Made by a program: the position numbers and the translations under genes. Below the pieces are notes generated by a model. That model saw nothing but the letters and a program-made list of their open reading frames with translations. It was not told the origin of the DNA and did no database searches. Below, piece by piece: positions 23,692 to 35,438 of a stretch of DNA of 64,000 bases. Source of the DNA: Sambucus nigra (taxonomy: Eukaryota; Streptophyta; Magnoliopsida; Dipsacales; Adoxaceae); assembly GCA_949130495.1 (NCBI GenBank), contig OX422216.1, forward strand, positions 365,452,605-365,516,604. The letters are read 5' to 3'. The stretch's first letter is position 1, and every line of letters starts with the position of its first letter.

Positions 23692-23854
23692 AACGAGAAG
23701 ACATCTCTTCCTTTGTACAGCTTGACCTCACTGGGCACTCTGGTGGTGAACCAACACACCCCCTGAGAGGAGGTGTTTCACCATTGAAAGAGACCCACTA
23801 AGGTCCCAAGCTCACCAGTCTTTTCTTCAGTTCAACTTCTCATAGCTCAAGCAC

Positions 23855-24364
23855 ATGGCACCTGAGATGCCACCACCACCACTTCCCCCACCAGATGAGG
23901 GGGGAAGACCCAGTTCCAGCCAGCCGCCGCCTCAGTCTGAGATGGCTGATGTAGCAGCAGCCTTAAAGTCTCTGGCAGCAAGCCAGCGGATGATGCAGGA
24001 GCAATTCACAGCTCTAAGCCAGAACATACTAAGGGCACAAGGAGTTTCACCTGAGATGATTACTCCGGCAGCAGCTCCAGAACAGCATGAGGCCAGGGGA
24101 CCACCCCAGGCACCACGCAAAGACCTTCCACCCCCTCAACGGCGTAGGGATGTTGCTGACCCCCGGCGTCTACGCCTGGGGAGGCAAGGTGACCCTTGCC
24201 CTGAGGACAGGTATGACGATCCAGAGGTAGAGGAGGCCCCTATAGAGTGCTGGGAACCCTATGAGGTCTCCAACAATACTGTACGACCTCTCCAGGACAG
24301 TAGAGGAAAGTGCGGGAGACCAAACCCTGATGATCGCCCGAGGGGCTCTGCTTTTGAAGATTGA
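23855..24364 (+). pseudogene. N-terminal gag of the Tat-like element, truncated
   Basis: The 169-residue frame starts MAPEMPPPPLPPPDEGG, is rich in Pro, Gln and Arg, and has an Ala/Gln/Met helical stretch (ADVAAALKSLAASQRMMQ) typical of the variable N-terminus of plant gypsy gag. The capsid core and zinc knuckles are missing because the element breaks off near 24360. The start codon follows a 160-base leader after the primer site. It could only make a capsid fragment. Confidence 0.65.
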
Positions 24365-24365
24365 A

Positions 24366-24772
24366 GAAATAATAAATTCATCTGACATTAAGGATGTTGC
24401 CCAGTTGTTGATAACCTACTTAATAAGAACTGGCCTGTTTGCAACATCAGGAATAATAGTTAAATGGTATTTTGTTAGCTATTTAAGTGATCCCGATAAA
24501 ATAAAAAATTACAATTGGCCTAAGGAGATGACTGATTATAAGATAGAATTAATTGCAGCTCAGCATCAACACCCTGGAAGGGTGAAATGTTTCCTTCCTG
24601 TATTGATGGTATGATATTATGTGCATTTATCATGTTTTCAACTTTAATTGTTAGAAATCTAAATTTTACTATTATGATTTCTATATTTCAGTACTGGTTG
24701 TGTGAGAAAACTACTATCATAAAAGCAACATCACCATCAGAAGAACCATGCTTTCTGAAGTGGTCTTTTTAA
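24366..24772 (+). pseudogene. Relic of an intron-containing plant gene, unidentified
   Basis: A frame gives LLITYLIRTGLFATSG, IVKWYFVSYLSDPDKIKNYN and HPGRVKCFLPVLM, then a good GT donor at about 24610. After an AT-rich 80-base stretch ending TATATTTCAG the reading resumes in phase 0 as YWLCEKTTIIKATSPSEEPC before a stop at about 24770. This looks like two exons of one gene with a retained intron. Hydrophobic/Trp spacing is reminiscent of DUF1985 or plant-mobile-domain proteins found with plant transposons, but I cannot assign it. It is joined without a gap to the broken gag upstream. Confidence 0.45.
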
Positions 24773-26605
24773 CTTATTGACAACAGTTTCAAGAATAGTA
24801 AAGGCCAAATTAGACTTATTCGATCAGAACAAATACCTAAAATTTAACATTCATATTTCCCAGTGCTATTTCGCATTGGAACAATTCAGAACAACTAAAT
24901 AGTATTAATATAAATAATGGGGTTGAAAAAGAAGAAATCAAACATGTTGAAGCTGATGCTGAGGTTTGATAAATAAATTTTAGTTCAATTCTCAATACTG
25001 TAGAAGTATTCCACCATATTTAAGCCCAATACAATCATTTCCACCGTGGTTGAAGAAAGCTATGAATTTTAGAGGTGTTGTTGGGGGTTCTTGAATATTA
25101 AGATGGAAGATTAATGGAGTTTAAAGGGGGAGGGGGGGGGAAGGGGGTTCTTGGAGCTATTATGGAGGCAAGCTTTGTGGAGATAGGAAACCTCCTTAAG
25201 GCCACCTTAGGATATGGGGGGTTGTCATCACCTTCTTCTTTATCCAACCATTTTGGAGCTCAATTTGAGGTGAAAAAATTCTACTCTTATTTTAAGACTC
25301 TATTTTGTACATTAATAGTCTTCTAGCTAGAATTGCTAGAGTAGAATGTATACATGAGTTAAGAAGATGGCTTCTTAAGGTCTTGTATAAATGGTTTATG
25401 AATTCAAAGGTTTTGAGAAAAATACTGTGATTCAAGAATATTGAATAAATGGTGTATTTTAACAAGTTTGGTATTAAATATTTTTTGGAATAAAATATTT
25501 TAAGAATGATATTTATCTTACTGAAGATATTTTGGGTGAACTATGTTTTAAAGTTTCTTGCAAAAATGAAAATTTTATAAAGTTGGGCATTTGTTTATGT
25601 TTTGAAGAATAAAAATGTCCTTTAGTAAGAAACTTTTATAAAAATGTCCTTATCATACTATAGGTTTCAAGACTACATGTATAAATAAAGAAAATGTTAT
25701 TTTTCTTATAAAGTAGTCTTATATGTTCAATAATTTATGAGAAAAGAAAGTAATGAAATAAAAATGTTTCCGACTTGAAAGGAATGTTGTTTTAAAGTCT
25801 CAAAGAAGTGTTAATGAGTTAAAAACACTTAATAAGTTAGTCTGGGTAGTTTAAGGGTGTTTTGGGAAATAACACTCGTGAAAATGGAGAAAAGGACAAG
25901 TTTAAAAATAAATGGATAGATTGGTAATTTTACATAAAGAGGAACATTTTTATTAAATGTTGAAAAAGGTGTTACACAAAATTGTTCTAAATGAACATGA
26001 TTTGGTATAAAATCAATGTTAGAGTAAAAAGGACAAGAAATGATAATTTTTAAAGTGTAACACAAGTTGGGGCGAAACCCCGAATTTTTGCTTCGGTCGG
26101 GAAAAAAGAAAACATGGAATAATGAGGACTGTGCAAAATGTTAAAACACATCAATAAGGACTCGGATGACACCGGGAATAATTAAGGAGGGCCTGGAGCC
26201 CCGAGGTGAAAGATCCAAAATCACTGATCAGAGAATATAGTAGTCAGTGGTGTAGAGCCCGTTAAAGTATGCGGTTATTGGAAGATTCTGAGAAAATATA
26301 ATGAAAATGGAACATATGGTGAATATATGAAAAGACAGCCTAACTTGAATGAATTAATAAATGTTCCGGTGAAGGCTAAAGTGGACAAGTAATGTGAAAA
26401 TTGATTAAGGTTCATAAAGTAACTTGAAAGCCCATACTCATTAAATAACTAAGCTAAGGCTAACTGACTACTTAATGATAAAACTTCCCTATGTTTATGT
26501 CATTCCATGACTTAGGAACATGGGTCTCATTTCATTATGTAAAGGGTATCATATAATTCCTCTCACTAAAGCAACTAGATATGGCCCATCCTAATTAGGA
26601 GCGAG
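24773..26605. other. Non-coding, partly LTR-like stretch
   Basis: A G-rich segment at 25120-25150 and text such as TTTGGAGCTCAATTTGAGGT near 25252 resemble the transcribed leader of the gypsy LTRs further right (complement of 28810-28890). This may therefore be an R/U5 fragment of a related LTR in plus orientation. Some coding-like residue may continue to about 24900. No ORF is convincing. Confidence 0.35.
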
Positions 26606-27133
26606 TGTAACACCCACCCCCATGATTTTGACCGTACCCGAGTAAATTGGTGACTTAATGTGACCCAATTGGGCTATAAACCTTGTAAGATGGATAGTGG
26701 GTCAAATTTGGATAAAATCGTAGCCTTGGCACAATCACTTGGATTTAGATTGGCCTGATATTTAATTTGAAAAAAATTAGGGCTGTTGGAACGAGACCCT
26801 TGTTTGTTCGGACAAGATCCCAATCACATTTGAACGATGCTTCAAACGACCACCGAATGACCATTTTTTTTCAAAGGGTGACCACCCTCATTATAAGCTC
26901 ATTCGAACCCCATTCGAACGAGATGTGTGGTGTCATTCGAACGAGGTCCATTCTCGTTCGAACAAGACTGCAAAAATCATTTTTTGCACATTCGAAAAAT
27001 ACTATCAAAATCAGGGCCCTTGGATCATTTTAGCTGTCAAGTTCTCAATGAAGCATATTAAATAGTGGGGTTTTTTATGGTGACCCAAAGGTTAATGATT
27101 TTAAGGGATTTTGGGTATAAATAAGCGACAGGA
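26606..27133 (+). repeat. U3 fragment of a gypsy-type LTR, cut by gypsy B
   Basis: It starts TGTAACACCCACCCCC, a typical plant gypsy LTR start. A cluster of TTCGAACGA words lies 180-365 bases in, and GGGTATAAATAAG lies about 505 bases in. The gypsy B LTR (complement of 27134-29624) has the same layout: cluster 160-345 bases and TATA about 505 bases from its start. The fragment ends where the gypsy B LTR begins at 27134. Confidence 0.65.
26785..26970. promoter_or_regulatory. TTCGAACGA palindrome cluster 1
   Basis: About eight variants are present, including CATTCGAACGAGAT near 26911, CATTCGAACGAGG near 26934 and TCGTTCGAACAAGAC near 26954. The cluster lies upstream of the TATA-like site at 27113 in a gypsy LTR fragment. 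Function is unknown. Confidence 0.8.
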
Positions 27134-28506
27134 TGTAACGCCCCGACCCTCACTTGGGCTACCGTTAGGTCAACCCGCACCCGAGTCAAGGTGTTAAGGG
27201 GGAGGGGGGAAGTCCATTTTTAGTATTAAGAAAATCATTTAATTTTCATCAATTTATGGGGAATCGAAATATAATTTAATCGGTTTTAATTTAATAAATA
27301 AGTTACCAATTTAAGTAATTAAGTCAAATAACAAGACTTATTTACAAAATTCCATTAAATCCAACAATGCTAATAAAAAAAGATTGTTTAAAGTGTTATA
27401 AAGTCAAATGTTCCCAAACACATTTTTGAAATGCCATGGTAGAGCTTTAACGACGATCCATGCCCTCCGGGGCCTTACGAACGTCCTTATTGAAAGTACC
27501 TCGGGGTGGTGGGGTTTTTAACATATAAATTATGGGTGCTAAGCAATACATTTTTATAAAAAAAATACTATACATATGACGTTTATTTTAACAATTCCAA
27601 AAACGTTATCTTATTATGAGCAAAAATGCAATTACCATGCACTGCAACCCGAGCTATGTGCTCATACCCACACTTAACCAAATTATGTCAACCTTACATA
27701 TAATTAGAGACCGTTTAATCATTTTTATTCACTACTTTCCATTTTAACTATATCCATTAGGTTGTAATTCTTACATCTTCTAAGCACAATCTCATTCATT
27801 TCCATTTCCACCATTTCGTTATTATCATCATCTTATTCTCGAAATTTACCATTTAACTACGTACTTTTATGGGCTCCACACCGCCGGTTAAGCTACCATA
27901 TTCTCTGGCCAATGAGTTTTGGTATTTTACCCCAGAGCTTCGAGCCCTTCTTAATTCTTTTCTAGTTGCATCCGAGTTCATATTAATAAGTTTTAACATT
28001 TTATCAAATGTCCACATTATTCCACCATTTTCAACATTCTTACACTTCGCATTCACGTTTCACACCGTTTTCATGCCATTTTATTTATTTCATTCGTTTT
28101 TCATAAAAACGACCGATAAGGTCAAATGAGGAGGTCCATCCACTGGGATCCTCTATTTTATTAAAATTATCAGTTTGTCACACATTTTGTTAACACTTTG
28201 TGAAAAACACATTTATATCATTATAACCTCATAAATTGTCATGTTTAAAATAACATACTTCATCATTTTACTTCAAGAAATTTCCATTCCATCATATTTC
28301 TTATCAAGAAATACATTTAATATTTTGAAGCCCATTTTTAGCAAAATGTCCATTTTTTTCCTTTTAATCATATGTTGTCTTAAACATCATTTTTCCTCAT
28401 TTTATCAACACTTTACAAGATATTTAGGGGATGAAATTATCAACTTTCTTATTTCATCTTGAAACTCATTTCAATCTTTATTTATCATGTTTAAATGTCA
28501 TGTACT

Positions 28507-28605
28507 AACATACTATAAGTTTCTACTCATGTGAGGATGGATAATAGAATTCCCATAAATATGAGCATACTACAAGTTTTTACTCACGTGAGGATGGATA
28601 TTAAC
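28507..28605. repeat. Short tandem duplication inside the gypsy B LTR
   Basis: Two copies of CATACTA(T/C)AAGTTT(C/T)TACTCA(T/C)GTGAGGATGGATA lie about 57 bases apart with four visible differences. Confidence 0.85.
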
Positions 28606-29280
28606 ATGGAATCATATTTTATATGTATGTTCATAATTATTTCAAGATTAACGTGATACTTATTCCTCACAATTCCTTTTAAGTTTAGTTTTCTTCAAAA
28701 GTTGCATTTTTCATAAGAAAACTTCAAATAAACATAGTAGAAAATAACTTTGATGCATCCTAATGTGTAGATTAGGTTTTTAACTTGAAAACACGGTGAG
28801 GAAAACCTACCTCAAATTTGAAGAGGAGAAACTAAGAATGATGACTTAAAAGCTCCTAAAACTCCAAAAAAGCTCTAAGAATAATCCAACTCCTCTTGAA
28901 AGCTCCAACAACAATTCTTCAACCGAACTTCTTCCTTGGACATGGCTTGAAATGAGTATTACAAGCTTGGAAATGGGTTAAATATTACTATTAAGGAAGG
29001 TTTAAAGCTTGGGAATGGATGAACTAGGGTTGGGAATGGAGGAGAAGGCTTGGAAGTGTAGGGAGAGTCCAAAAATCAATGAAAATAGAGAGAAATGGGT
29101 TCTCTACACCCCCTTACCTCTATTTAAAACCAAGAGCCCTTAAACCCTTTAACCTTTGGTCCCCTTAAAATTTGACCCACATTTGATATGCGCCATTGAG
29201 AGCTTAACAGATCAACTCATCTAAGGGTCTACATTGTGATAACACAAAAATTCTATAGATTTTTTGAATTCCTGCAGTCT

Positions 29281-29461
29281 TGTTCGAATGATACTGGACT
29301 TCGCTCGAACGACATCTCATCTCGTTTGAATAGTTTTTTAATGGGAATATAAGGAATATGAAAATGCAAGAAAGTATTTCTTATTTGAAGGTCGATAGAA
29401 TATTTGTTCGAACGACCTAGATTTCTCGTTTGAATGACCATGAACTTCATTCTAACGACCC
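29281..29461. promoter_or_regulatory. TTCGAACGA palindrome cluster 2
   Basis: Six variants are present, for example TGTTCGAATGA at 29281, CGCTCGAACGACAT at about 29302, TGTTCGAACGACC at about 29405 and TCGTTTGAATGACC at about 29426. In the LTR orientation (minus) the cluster is upstream of the TATA box near 29118. Confidence 0.8.
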
Positions 29462-29624
29462 TAAAACTTTTCTTTATATAAATTTCAAGCCATTCAATTC
29501 CATTTTTAATTACACAAAAGCCACAAGAGCATTTCAAACTAGATAACCATCCATTATATAACTCCATGGCCAATAGTCATGCAAATTACAGGAAAAAGAA
29601 GTACAATCTCGGGCACGGTAGTCA

Positions 29625-29640
29625 CGATCTCCCCTTCTTA
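29625..29640 (-). other. Polypurine tract of gypsy B
   Basis: The minus strand reads CTAAGAAGGGGAGATCG directly before the 3' LTR, preceded by GGGGACAAAATC, the customary end of plant chromovirus internal regions. It would prime plus-strand DNA synthesis. Confidence 0.75.
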
Positions 29641-29696
29641 GGAGATTTTGTCCCCAAAATTAAAACAACCAATATTGATAAAGAGTTCTGGGTGCT

Positions 29697-32600
29697 TCTC
29701 ATGTATCTCCGACTCGTGCTCCCAAGTTGCACCTTCTACACCTTAGAACTCCCAAAGGACCTTAATTAATGGGATGGCCTTATTTTATAAGACTCTAGCC
29801 TTACAGTTCGAGATGGACACATGTCGCATAGGAAACATAACGTCTTCCTCTAACTCGTTATGGTTCCAATTGATCACATGACGAGGATCTGGTACATACT
29901 TATTTACCAGAGACATGTGGAACACACAATGAACGTGGGATAACTTCCAAGGTAATGACAAGCAATACGATACTTTTTTGACTTGTTTCGAGATCTCAAA
30001 GGGACTAGTGTACCGAGGGGAAAGCTTCCCCTTCTAGCCAAATTCTTGATTGTAGGTTCTCACCCTAACCTTCAATAGCACATGGTCATCCACCTGAAAC
30101 TCTTGGGGTATCTATCGATGATCAATGTAATTCTTCTGTCGACTCTAAGCTATCAAGTGTCTCTACCGAATCACCTGAATTTTATCGGTCATCTCCTTGA
30201 TCATGTTCGAGTTCGTGAGATGCTTCTCACCTACTTTCTCCCAAAAAACTGAAAAGTGGCACGACCTATAAAGAACTTCATAGGGAGCCATACCAATGTT
30301 GGACTAATAATTATTGTTGTAGGAAAATTCTGCCAAATGAAAATTCTCCACCCAACTACCCTGGAAATCAAGCACACAAGCCCTCAATATATCTTTCAGA
30401 GTCGGAATGGTCCGTTATGACTGCCTATCTACCTCGAGATGATAGCTTGTACTCATGTTCAAATCGATACCCAATTTATGCTGAATATTCCTTTAGAGTC
30501 GAGATAAAAATTTGGAATCCTTATTCGAGACGTTCGGGAGTGGTACGTCATGAAGACAGACTATCTTTCGAACATACAACCTTGCCAACTTAGCCATGTT
30601 GTTCGTAACCTTAATCGACAAAAGTGAGCTGACTTCGTAAGTCGATCCACTATAACCCAAATGGCATCGTGATAAGGTCCATAATGTGGTAAGGTTGTCA
30701 TAAATTCCATCGTAATGTGCTCCCACTTCCATTCTATTACTGGTAGTGGTTGCAACAACCCTACCAGCTTCATGTGCTCTGCCTTCACCTACTGACAAGT
30801 ATATCACTTATCCACATAGATCGCCACATCCTTATTTATAATAAACCAATAGAAGTTTATGCATAGGTCCTTATATATTTTAGTGGCAACGAGATGTATG
30901 ATGAAGCGTGAGTGATGGGCCTCCGCCATCACCTCATCCTGAAGTTAATCGATGATTTGAAAAACAATCTTTCCTTATACTTCACCCCCCATCCTTATCC
31001 ATAGTAAGAGTGTCGAACACCTCACCGCTTTGGATAAAGTCACGGTAATGTTGAAACTCGAGATCGCAATATTGAGCCTCCAATACCTTCTGCTGAATGA
31101 GCAGTCTAGCTATGACTCCCCATTGATATGCCCTATCGCAATCCTGTAGGACATGAAAGTCGAACTTCTGTAACTCGCTAAACATTTTTTCCCGGTAACA
31201 CTTCATAGCTACTAAAATGATCCTAGACTTCCGTTTAAGAGCATATGCCACCATATTGGCATTTTCATGATGATACTCCAAAGATATGTCATCATCTTTT
31301 ATTAACTCAATCCATCACCTTTGACGAAGATTTAGATCAAGCCAAGTGAAAATGTACCACAAGCTCTTTTGATTCGTATACACCTCAAACCGTTCACCGT
31401 ACATGTAGTATCTCTACATCTTTAGCACCAACACCACCGCTAATAACTGCAAGTCGTAGTTCCTCTCTTGAACCTTTAACTAGTAAGACGTATAAGCGGC
31501 CACCTGTCCATTTTGCATCAGTACTGAGCCAAGGCCAAATCCAGAAGAATTACAACATATGGTATAACGCTTACCCCATTTTGGAAGGATAAAAATGGAC
31601 ACTGAAGTCAACCTAACCATCAACTCCCGAAAAGCAGACTCATAATCCTCTGACCACTCGAAGAGAACATCTTTTTGCGTCAACTGAGTGAGAGGCAATG
31701 CATCCCTCGAGAAATCTTGCATGAACCTCCTCTAGTAACCGACCAAACCCAAAAAACTGTGCACCTCTGCAACTGTCTTTGTCCTATCCTAACTCAGAAC
31801 GGCTACAACTTTAGATGGATCAATGAAAATTCCCTTATTGAAATCTATATGGAAATGAAACTTGACCTCATTCATCCAAACCATGCACCTAGTAAATTTA
31901 GAGAACAACTGATTCTCCATGAGCATTTAAGGTGTCGTATGAAGATGCTCCCCACGGTCCAAATTTGAAGTCGATAGACCAAACTATCATCCATGAAGAC
32001 CACCATAAATCGGTCTAAATACGAATGATAGATATGGTTCATCAAATCAGTCGAGCCGTTCGTCAAATCGAAAGGCATCACTAGGAAGTCATAATACACA
32101 TACCGTGTACAAAATGTGGTCTTAGGAATGTACTCCTCTTTAACACATAACTGATGGTACCCAAATCGGAGGTCAATCATCTAAAACCTTCTTAACCCAT
32201 GCAATTAGTCGAATAAATAATTGATACGGGGCATAGGGTACATATTTTTCACAGTCACCCTGTTCATCTTCATGTAATCGATACAAAGTCACAGGGAGTT
32301 GTACTTCTTCTTGGTGAAGAGGATTGGATATCCCTAAGGGGATACAATGGGACGAATAAGACCCTTACTAATTAACTCTTGCAACTGAACCCTCAACTCC
32401 TGCAATTCCGTTTGAGTCATCCTTTGAGGTGGTGTAAAGATAGGTGAAATGCCTTGAGGCACCTCTATAACAAACTCTACCTCCCAGTGTGGGCGTAAAA
32501 TAAGGCGATCATTGGGGAACACATCGGGAAACTTTTGCACCACTGGATAATTCAACAACATTCGATGTGGCCCATCTTAAGCCACCTACTACTTGACTAA

Positions 32601-33025
32601 TCAAAATACCGCTTCTACTCTTGCATGATAGAAAACTTCTAAGGATAACCCACATTCTACTCGCTACTTACCTGATTGCGAGATCCATCTGGAAGAAACA
32701 CAGAGACACTATGCCAATAACATTTTATGGTAACATCAAAACATGACAGCCAATCGATACTGCAGATCACCTTAAACCCATTCATGTCCGTGAGAATCAA
32801 GTCATACTCTATAATATAATCTCCATATATAACCACGTAACAATGACAGGTCATATAGGGAACTATACCGTCGTTAATCGGAAGTCCTATGAAGATAGGA
32901 GGGTAAAACTGATCTACGTCTAAACCCAAGCTGAATGTTAAAGGACTCGAGATAAATAAATGTGATGCGCCTAAATCGAACAATTCCTTCACCCAAAGGA
33001 TGAATAATAGAATTATACCTTCCAT
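29697..33025 (-). pseudogene. Gypsy B pol: protease, RT, RNase H, integrase, chromodomain remnant
   Basis: Protease (33025-32657) carries FDLGASHLFIS, where the active-site Thr/Ser of DTG/DSG is replaced by Leu. RT (about 32561-31872) keeps [27 protein letters not shown] and VFMDDSLVY with both catalytic aspartates. RNase H/tether (31722-30982) shows WSEDYESAFRELM. Integrase (about 30830-30490) has [18 protein letters not shown] and [16 protein letters not shown]. The end at about 29700-29900 is homologous to the chromodomain-like end of element C. At least six frame changes separate these parts. The changed protease active site and the frameshifts mean it cannot act. Confidence 0.85.
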
Positions 33026-33029
33026 AACC

Positions 33030-34121
33030 GATTGATATCCAAAAGGAGCTACAAACTAGGACATGGCATAAGCGCGTTCAAGGTTGAACCTACTAATTTG
33101 AGCACTGGGCACCTGGCCTTGCCTATGACTTCTCTTACCCTGACTGGGATGTGAACAGTCCACACTGTGCCTTACTGGTTGATGATAACCATATGGAAAC
33201 TACTACGGTTGGGTGGGCCCCATGTAACTAGAGTTCCTTCTTTGTACGTAATTGACAGTCTGCTAACTGCTCTACTGGATCTCGAAAGCTCTTTATAGGA
33301 AGTCCCTCTTGAAGTGGCCAGGGAACCACATGCAAAATATGTCATTTCGGTAGGGGCTATAGGGTTCTGATCACAGGTGCACTAGGAAGAAGATCAACCA
33401 ACACTCATAGCAGCCTTAAATTTCACAAAGAAGCCTCGAGCAACACTCCTAGACTTCTTTTGACCACTGCCTGGGACCCGCTGGTCTCCATCTTCTTCTT
33501 ATGGATGGCCTTGTCGTCCTCTACCTTAAGCTTAAGCCTGATGGATTTGTCAACTGCAGCACTGAAGTTTGGTATATCCAACCCAGCCATAAGCTATCAG
33601 ATGTTAAGGTTTAGGCACTTAACAAATATCCTCATCTTCTCAACCTCATCTTTCTGAACCGCATCCATAAACTTGGACAAAATCTCAAACTTGAATCAGC
33701 ACTCATTAACGAACATCTTTCCATGGATTAAATTAAAAAACTCATCCCTTTTGGCATCTTTGAATGCATGAGGGAAGTACCAATTCAAAAATCCAACCCT
33801 GAAGCCTTACCAATCTACGATCTCCGTTACGCTGACTGAGTACGCGCTCAACTAATGTTGAGCTTGCTTAGTAAGCTAAAAGGTCATTTTCTTGACCTTT
33901 TTCCCACTTGGAACATCAATTATGTCCATGACCCTGTGACGGCGTCGGGGCCAGTAACCCTATTAAGGTCAGTGGGTTCAACCTTTATAAATCCTTTAAG
34001 ATAATGGCTAAAGTGATGCTTTTAACCGTCCTTTTACGGTTGGCTCTCTACTATAGAGACAGGGAGTCGGCAACTCGACACATGACCTGGTCCATGCGCC
34101 TGAGCTCGTTACTCCCAGATC
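33030..34121 (-). pseudogene. Gypsy B gag (broken)
   Basis: Co-linear with the gag of element C (41776 to about 42760). The nucleocapsid region around 33290-33370 gives DIFCMWFPGHFKRDFL where a CCHC knuckle is expected, so two of its cysteines are lost. The capsid part is split by stops. Antisense ORFs on the plus strand here (for example 33460-33657) are mirror images of the Lys/Glu-rich segment. Confidence 0.7.
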
Positions 34122-35377
34122 TGTAAGGACATAAATTTCTAATTGAGTCCATGAATTTTTTTGACTTAATTTTATGAATAAAACTATGTTTGTAATATGT
34201 CATAGGGAGATTTTATTTTGTCACGATCCCACTTGGTCTATGACGTATTGAAGAAAATTGAAGACGTTGCGGCAAAGCTTCAAAGAATTAATCATGCCGA
34301 AGTTTAATTGGTGCAAGTTTATTTATCTTCAAAGTTAATTGCATTCCTAGATCACACAGGTATGAATGCATATAATTAATGGTCCTCGAAATTATTTTTA
34401 TAAAAGATAAGGATGTTATTTTATAAGAAAAATGTTATAAAATGTTTGTAAAAAGTGTTCTAATGGTTTACACTACATTTTATTCTGGTAAGCTCAAAAT
34501 AGAGTTTGACTAATTTGGATCTCTTTTGGAAGAGACGTTTTAAACAAAAAGTCAAACCGACACAACATCGTTCAAACGACATAAGATCTCGTTCGAACGA
34601 GATACCTATGTCGGGCGAACGATGTGGCTCTGTCGTTCGAATGACATGTTTTTCTAGGCAACGCTTAATTCTTATTTAAAGCGTGGTTTTGTCAGAGTTT
34701 CGAAAGTGTGCATTCTAGAAAAACAGTTTACTAACCAGTACGTGTTTGCACATGTTTTCTATGGTTTAAAAAGCTTAAGCACATCCTTAGAGTTTGCAAA
34801 GATTCGAGATATCATTAGTTTATGTTTCTGTGATCTTGTTGCACCAAGAAGGTTTATTCTACCATTGAACATCAGGGTTTTGCGATGAAGAAAAGAAAAG
34901 GACTTCTTATTCGACATCGTAGACGAATCGAAGCCATTCGGTGGACACCGAGACATACGTGGATGCGTGTGTTATGGACATGTATAGTGGAAGACGGAAT
35001 TTCTGCGTGGGCACTATTGAAGAACAGTTGAAGATCAGAAGGAGCATCAAGACCCGTGGGGATCGAGTTATTGAGTAAGGCTAATTTGTGTTAAAACCTT
35101 TGTTCATAGTGATTGTCTGGCTTGGGTCGTCCGAGGTTATTTTCTCGTTTGGGTTTTTTCCTCGTACATCCGACGTTATGAGTATCCTTTACTTTACTTT
35201 ACTTTACTTGCTTTAATCACTAGATTCATGTTTCGTATTAATCAAGATAAAATTAGTTTAAAGTAAGAATTGGGTTTTCACAACTTGGTTTGGTGCACAT
35301 TAAAAGTTGGATAATTTTTGGTAATAAATTGGTTTGATTTGAAACACACGCACATAAGGGACCACCCCGCATTTTCA
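34122..35377 (+). repeat. 5' LTR of copia D (1256 bp)
   Basis: TGTAAGGACAT start, CATTTTCA end, two bases before the primer site. A TTCGAACGA cluster (34566-34650) is followed by a TTATTTAAAGCG TATA-like site at about 34672. A short run of TTTAC repeats lies at 35186-35209. Confidence 0.8.
34566..34650. promoter_or_regulatory. TTCGAACGA palindrome cluster 3, with perfect 18-bp palindrome
   Basis: Four units are present: TCGTTCAAACGACAT, the perfect palindrome ATCTCGTTCGAACGAGAT at 34586-34603, GGGCGAACGATG and TCGTTCGAATGACATG. They end about 25 bases upstream of the TATA-like site of the copia D LTR. Confidence 0.85.
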
Positions 35378-35379
35378 AA

Positions 35380-35393
35380 TTTGTATCAGAGCT
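35380..35393 (+). other. Primer-binding site of copia D
   Basis: TTTGTATCAGAGCT, one change from the initiator-Met-type site TGGTATCAGAGC, located directly after the LTR end. Confidence 0.85.
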
Positions 35394-35438
35394 AGAAAAC
35401 ATGTTTTATTTGTTTTATGATCCTATATATTTTTAAAG

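Larger units (their letters stand above)
22835..24364 (+). mobile_element. Tat-like Ty3/gypsy element, 5' end only
   Basis: It consists of an LTR (22835-23671), a primer-binding site (23673-23691) and the N-terminal part of gag (23855-24364). There is no protease or pol: after about 24360 the sequence becomes a different coding relic. The LTR is related to the one at 43720-44571, which lies in the opposite orientation. The primer site TTTGGCGCCGTCTGTGGGA is the form found in plant Tat/Athila-clade elements. No 3' LTR was found downstream. Confidence 0.75.
27134..29624 (-). repeat. 3' LTR of gypsy B (about 2.5 kb)
   Basis: On the plus strand it runs from TGTAACGCCCCGACCC to GGCACGGTAGTCA, followed by the polypurine tract complement. 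The first part (27134 to about 27895) is alignable with the LTR piece of element C (42889-43719). Read on the minus strand it has a TTCGAACGA cluster, then a TATTTAAA-type TATA box near 29118. A CAAATTTGAGGTAGG segment at about 28810 may be a splice-donor-like end of the leader. Confidence 0.8.
27134..34121 (-). mobile_element. Ty3/gypsy chromovirus-type element B, 5' end lost
   Basis: Reading on the minus strand: gag (about 34121-33030), protease, RT, RNase H, integrase, chromodomain-like end (about 29697), polypurine tract and 3' LTR (29624-27134). The primer site and 5' LTR are missing: at 34121 the homology to element C stops and a copia LTR begins. It is related to element C (37322-43719) along the whole internal region. 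Many stops and frameshifts make it non-functional. Confidence 0.9.
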
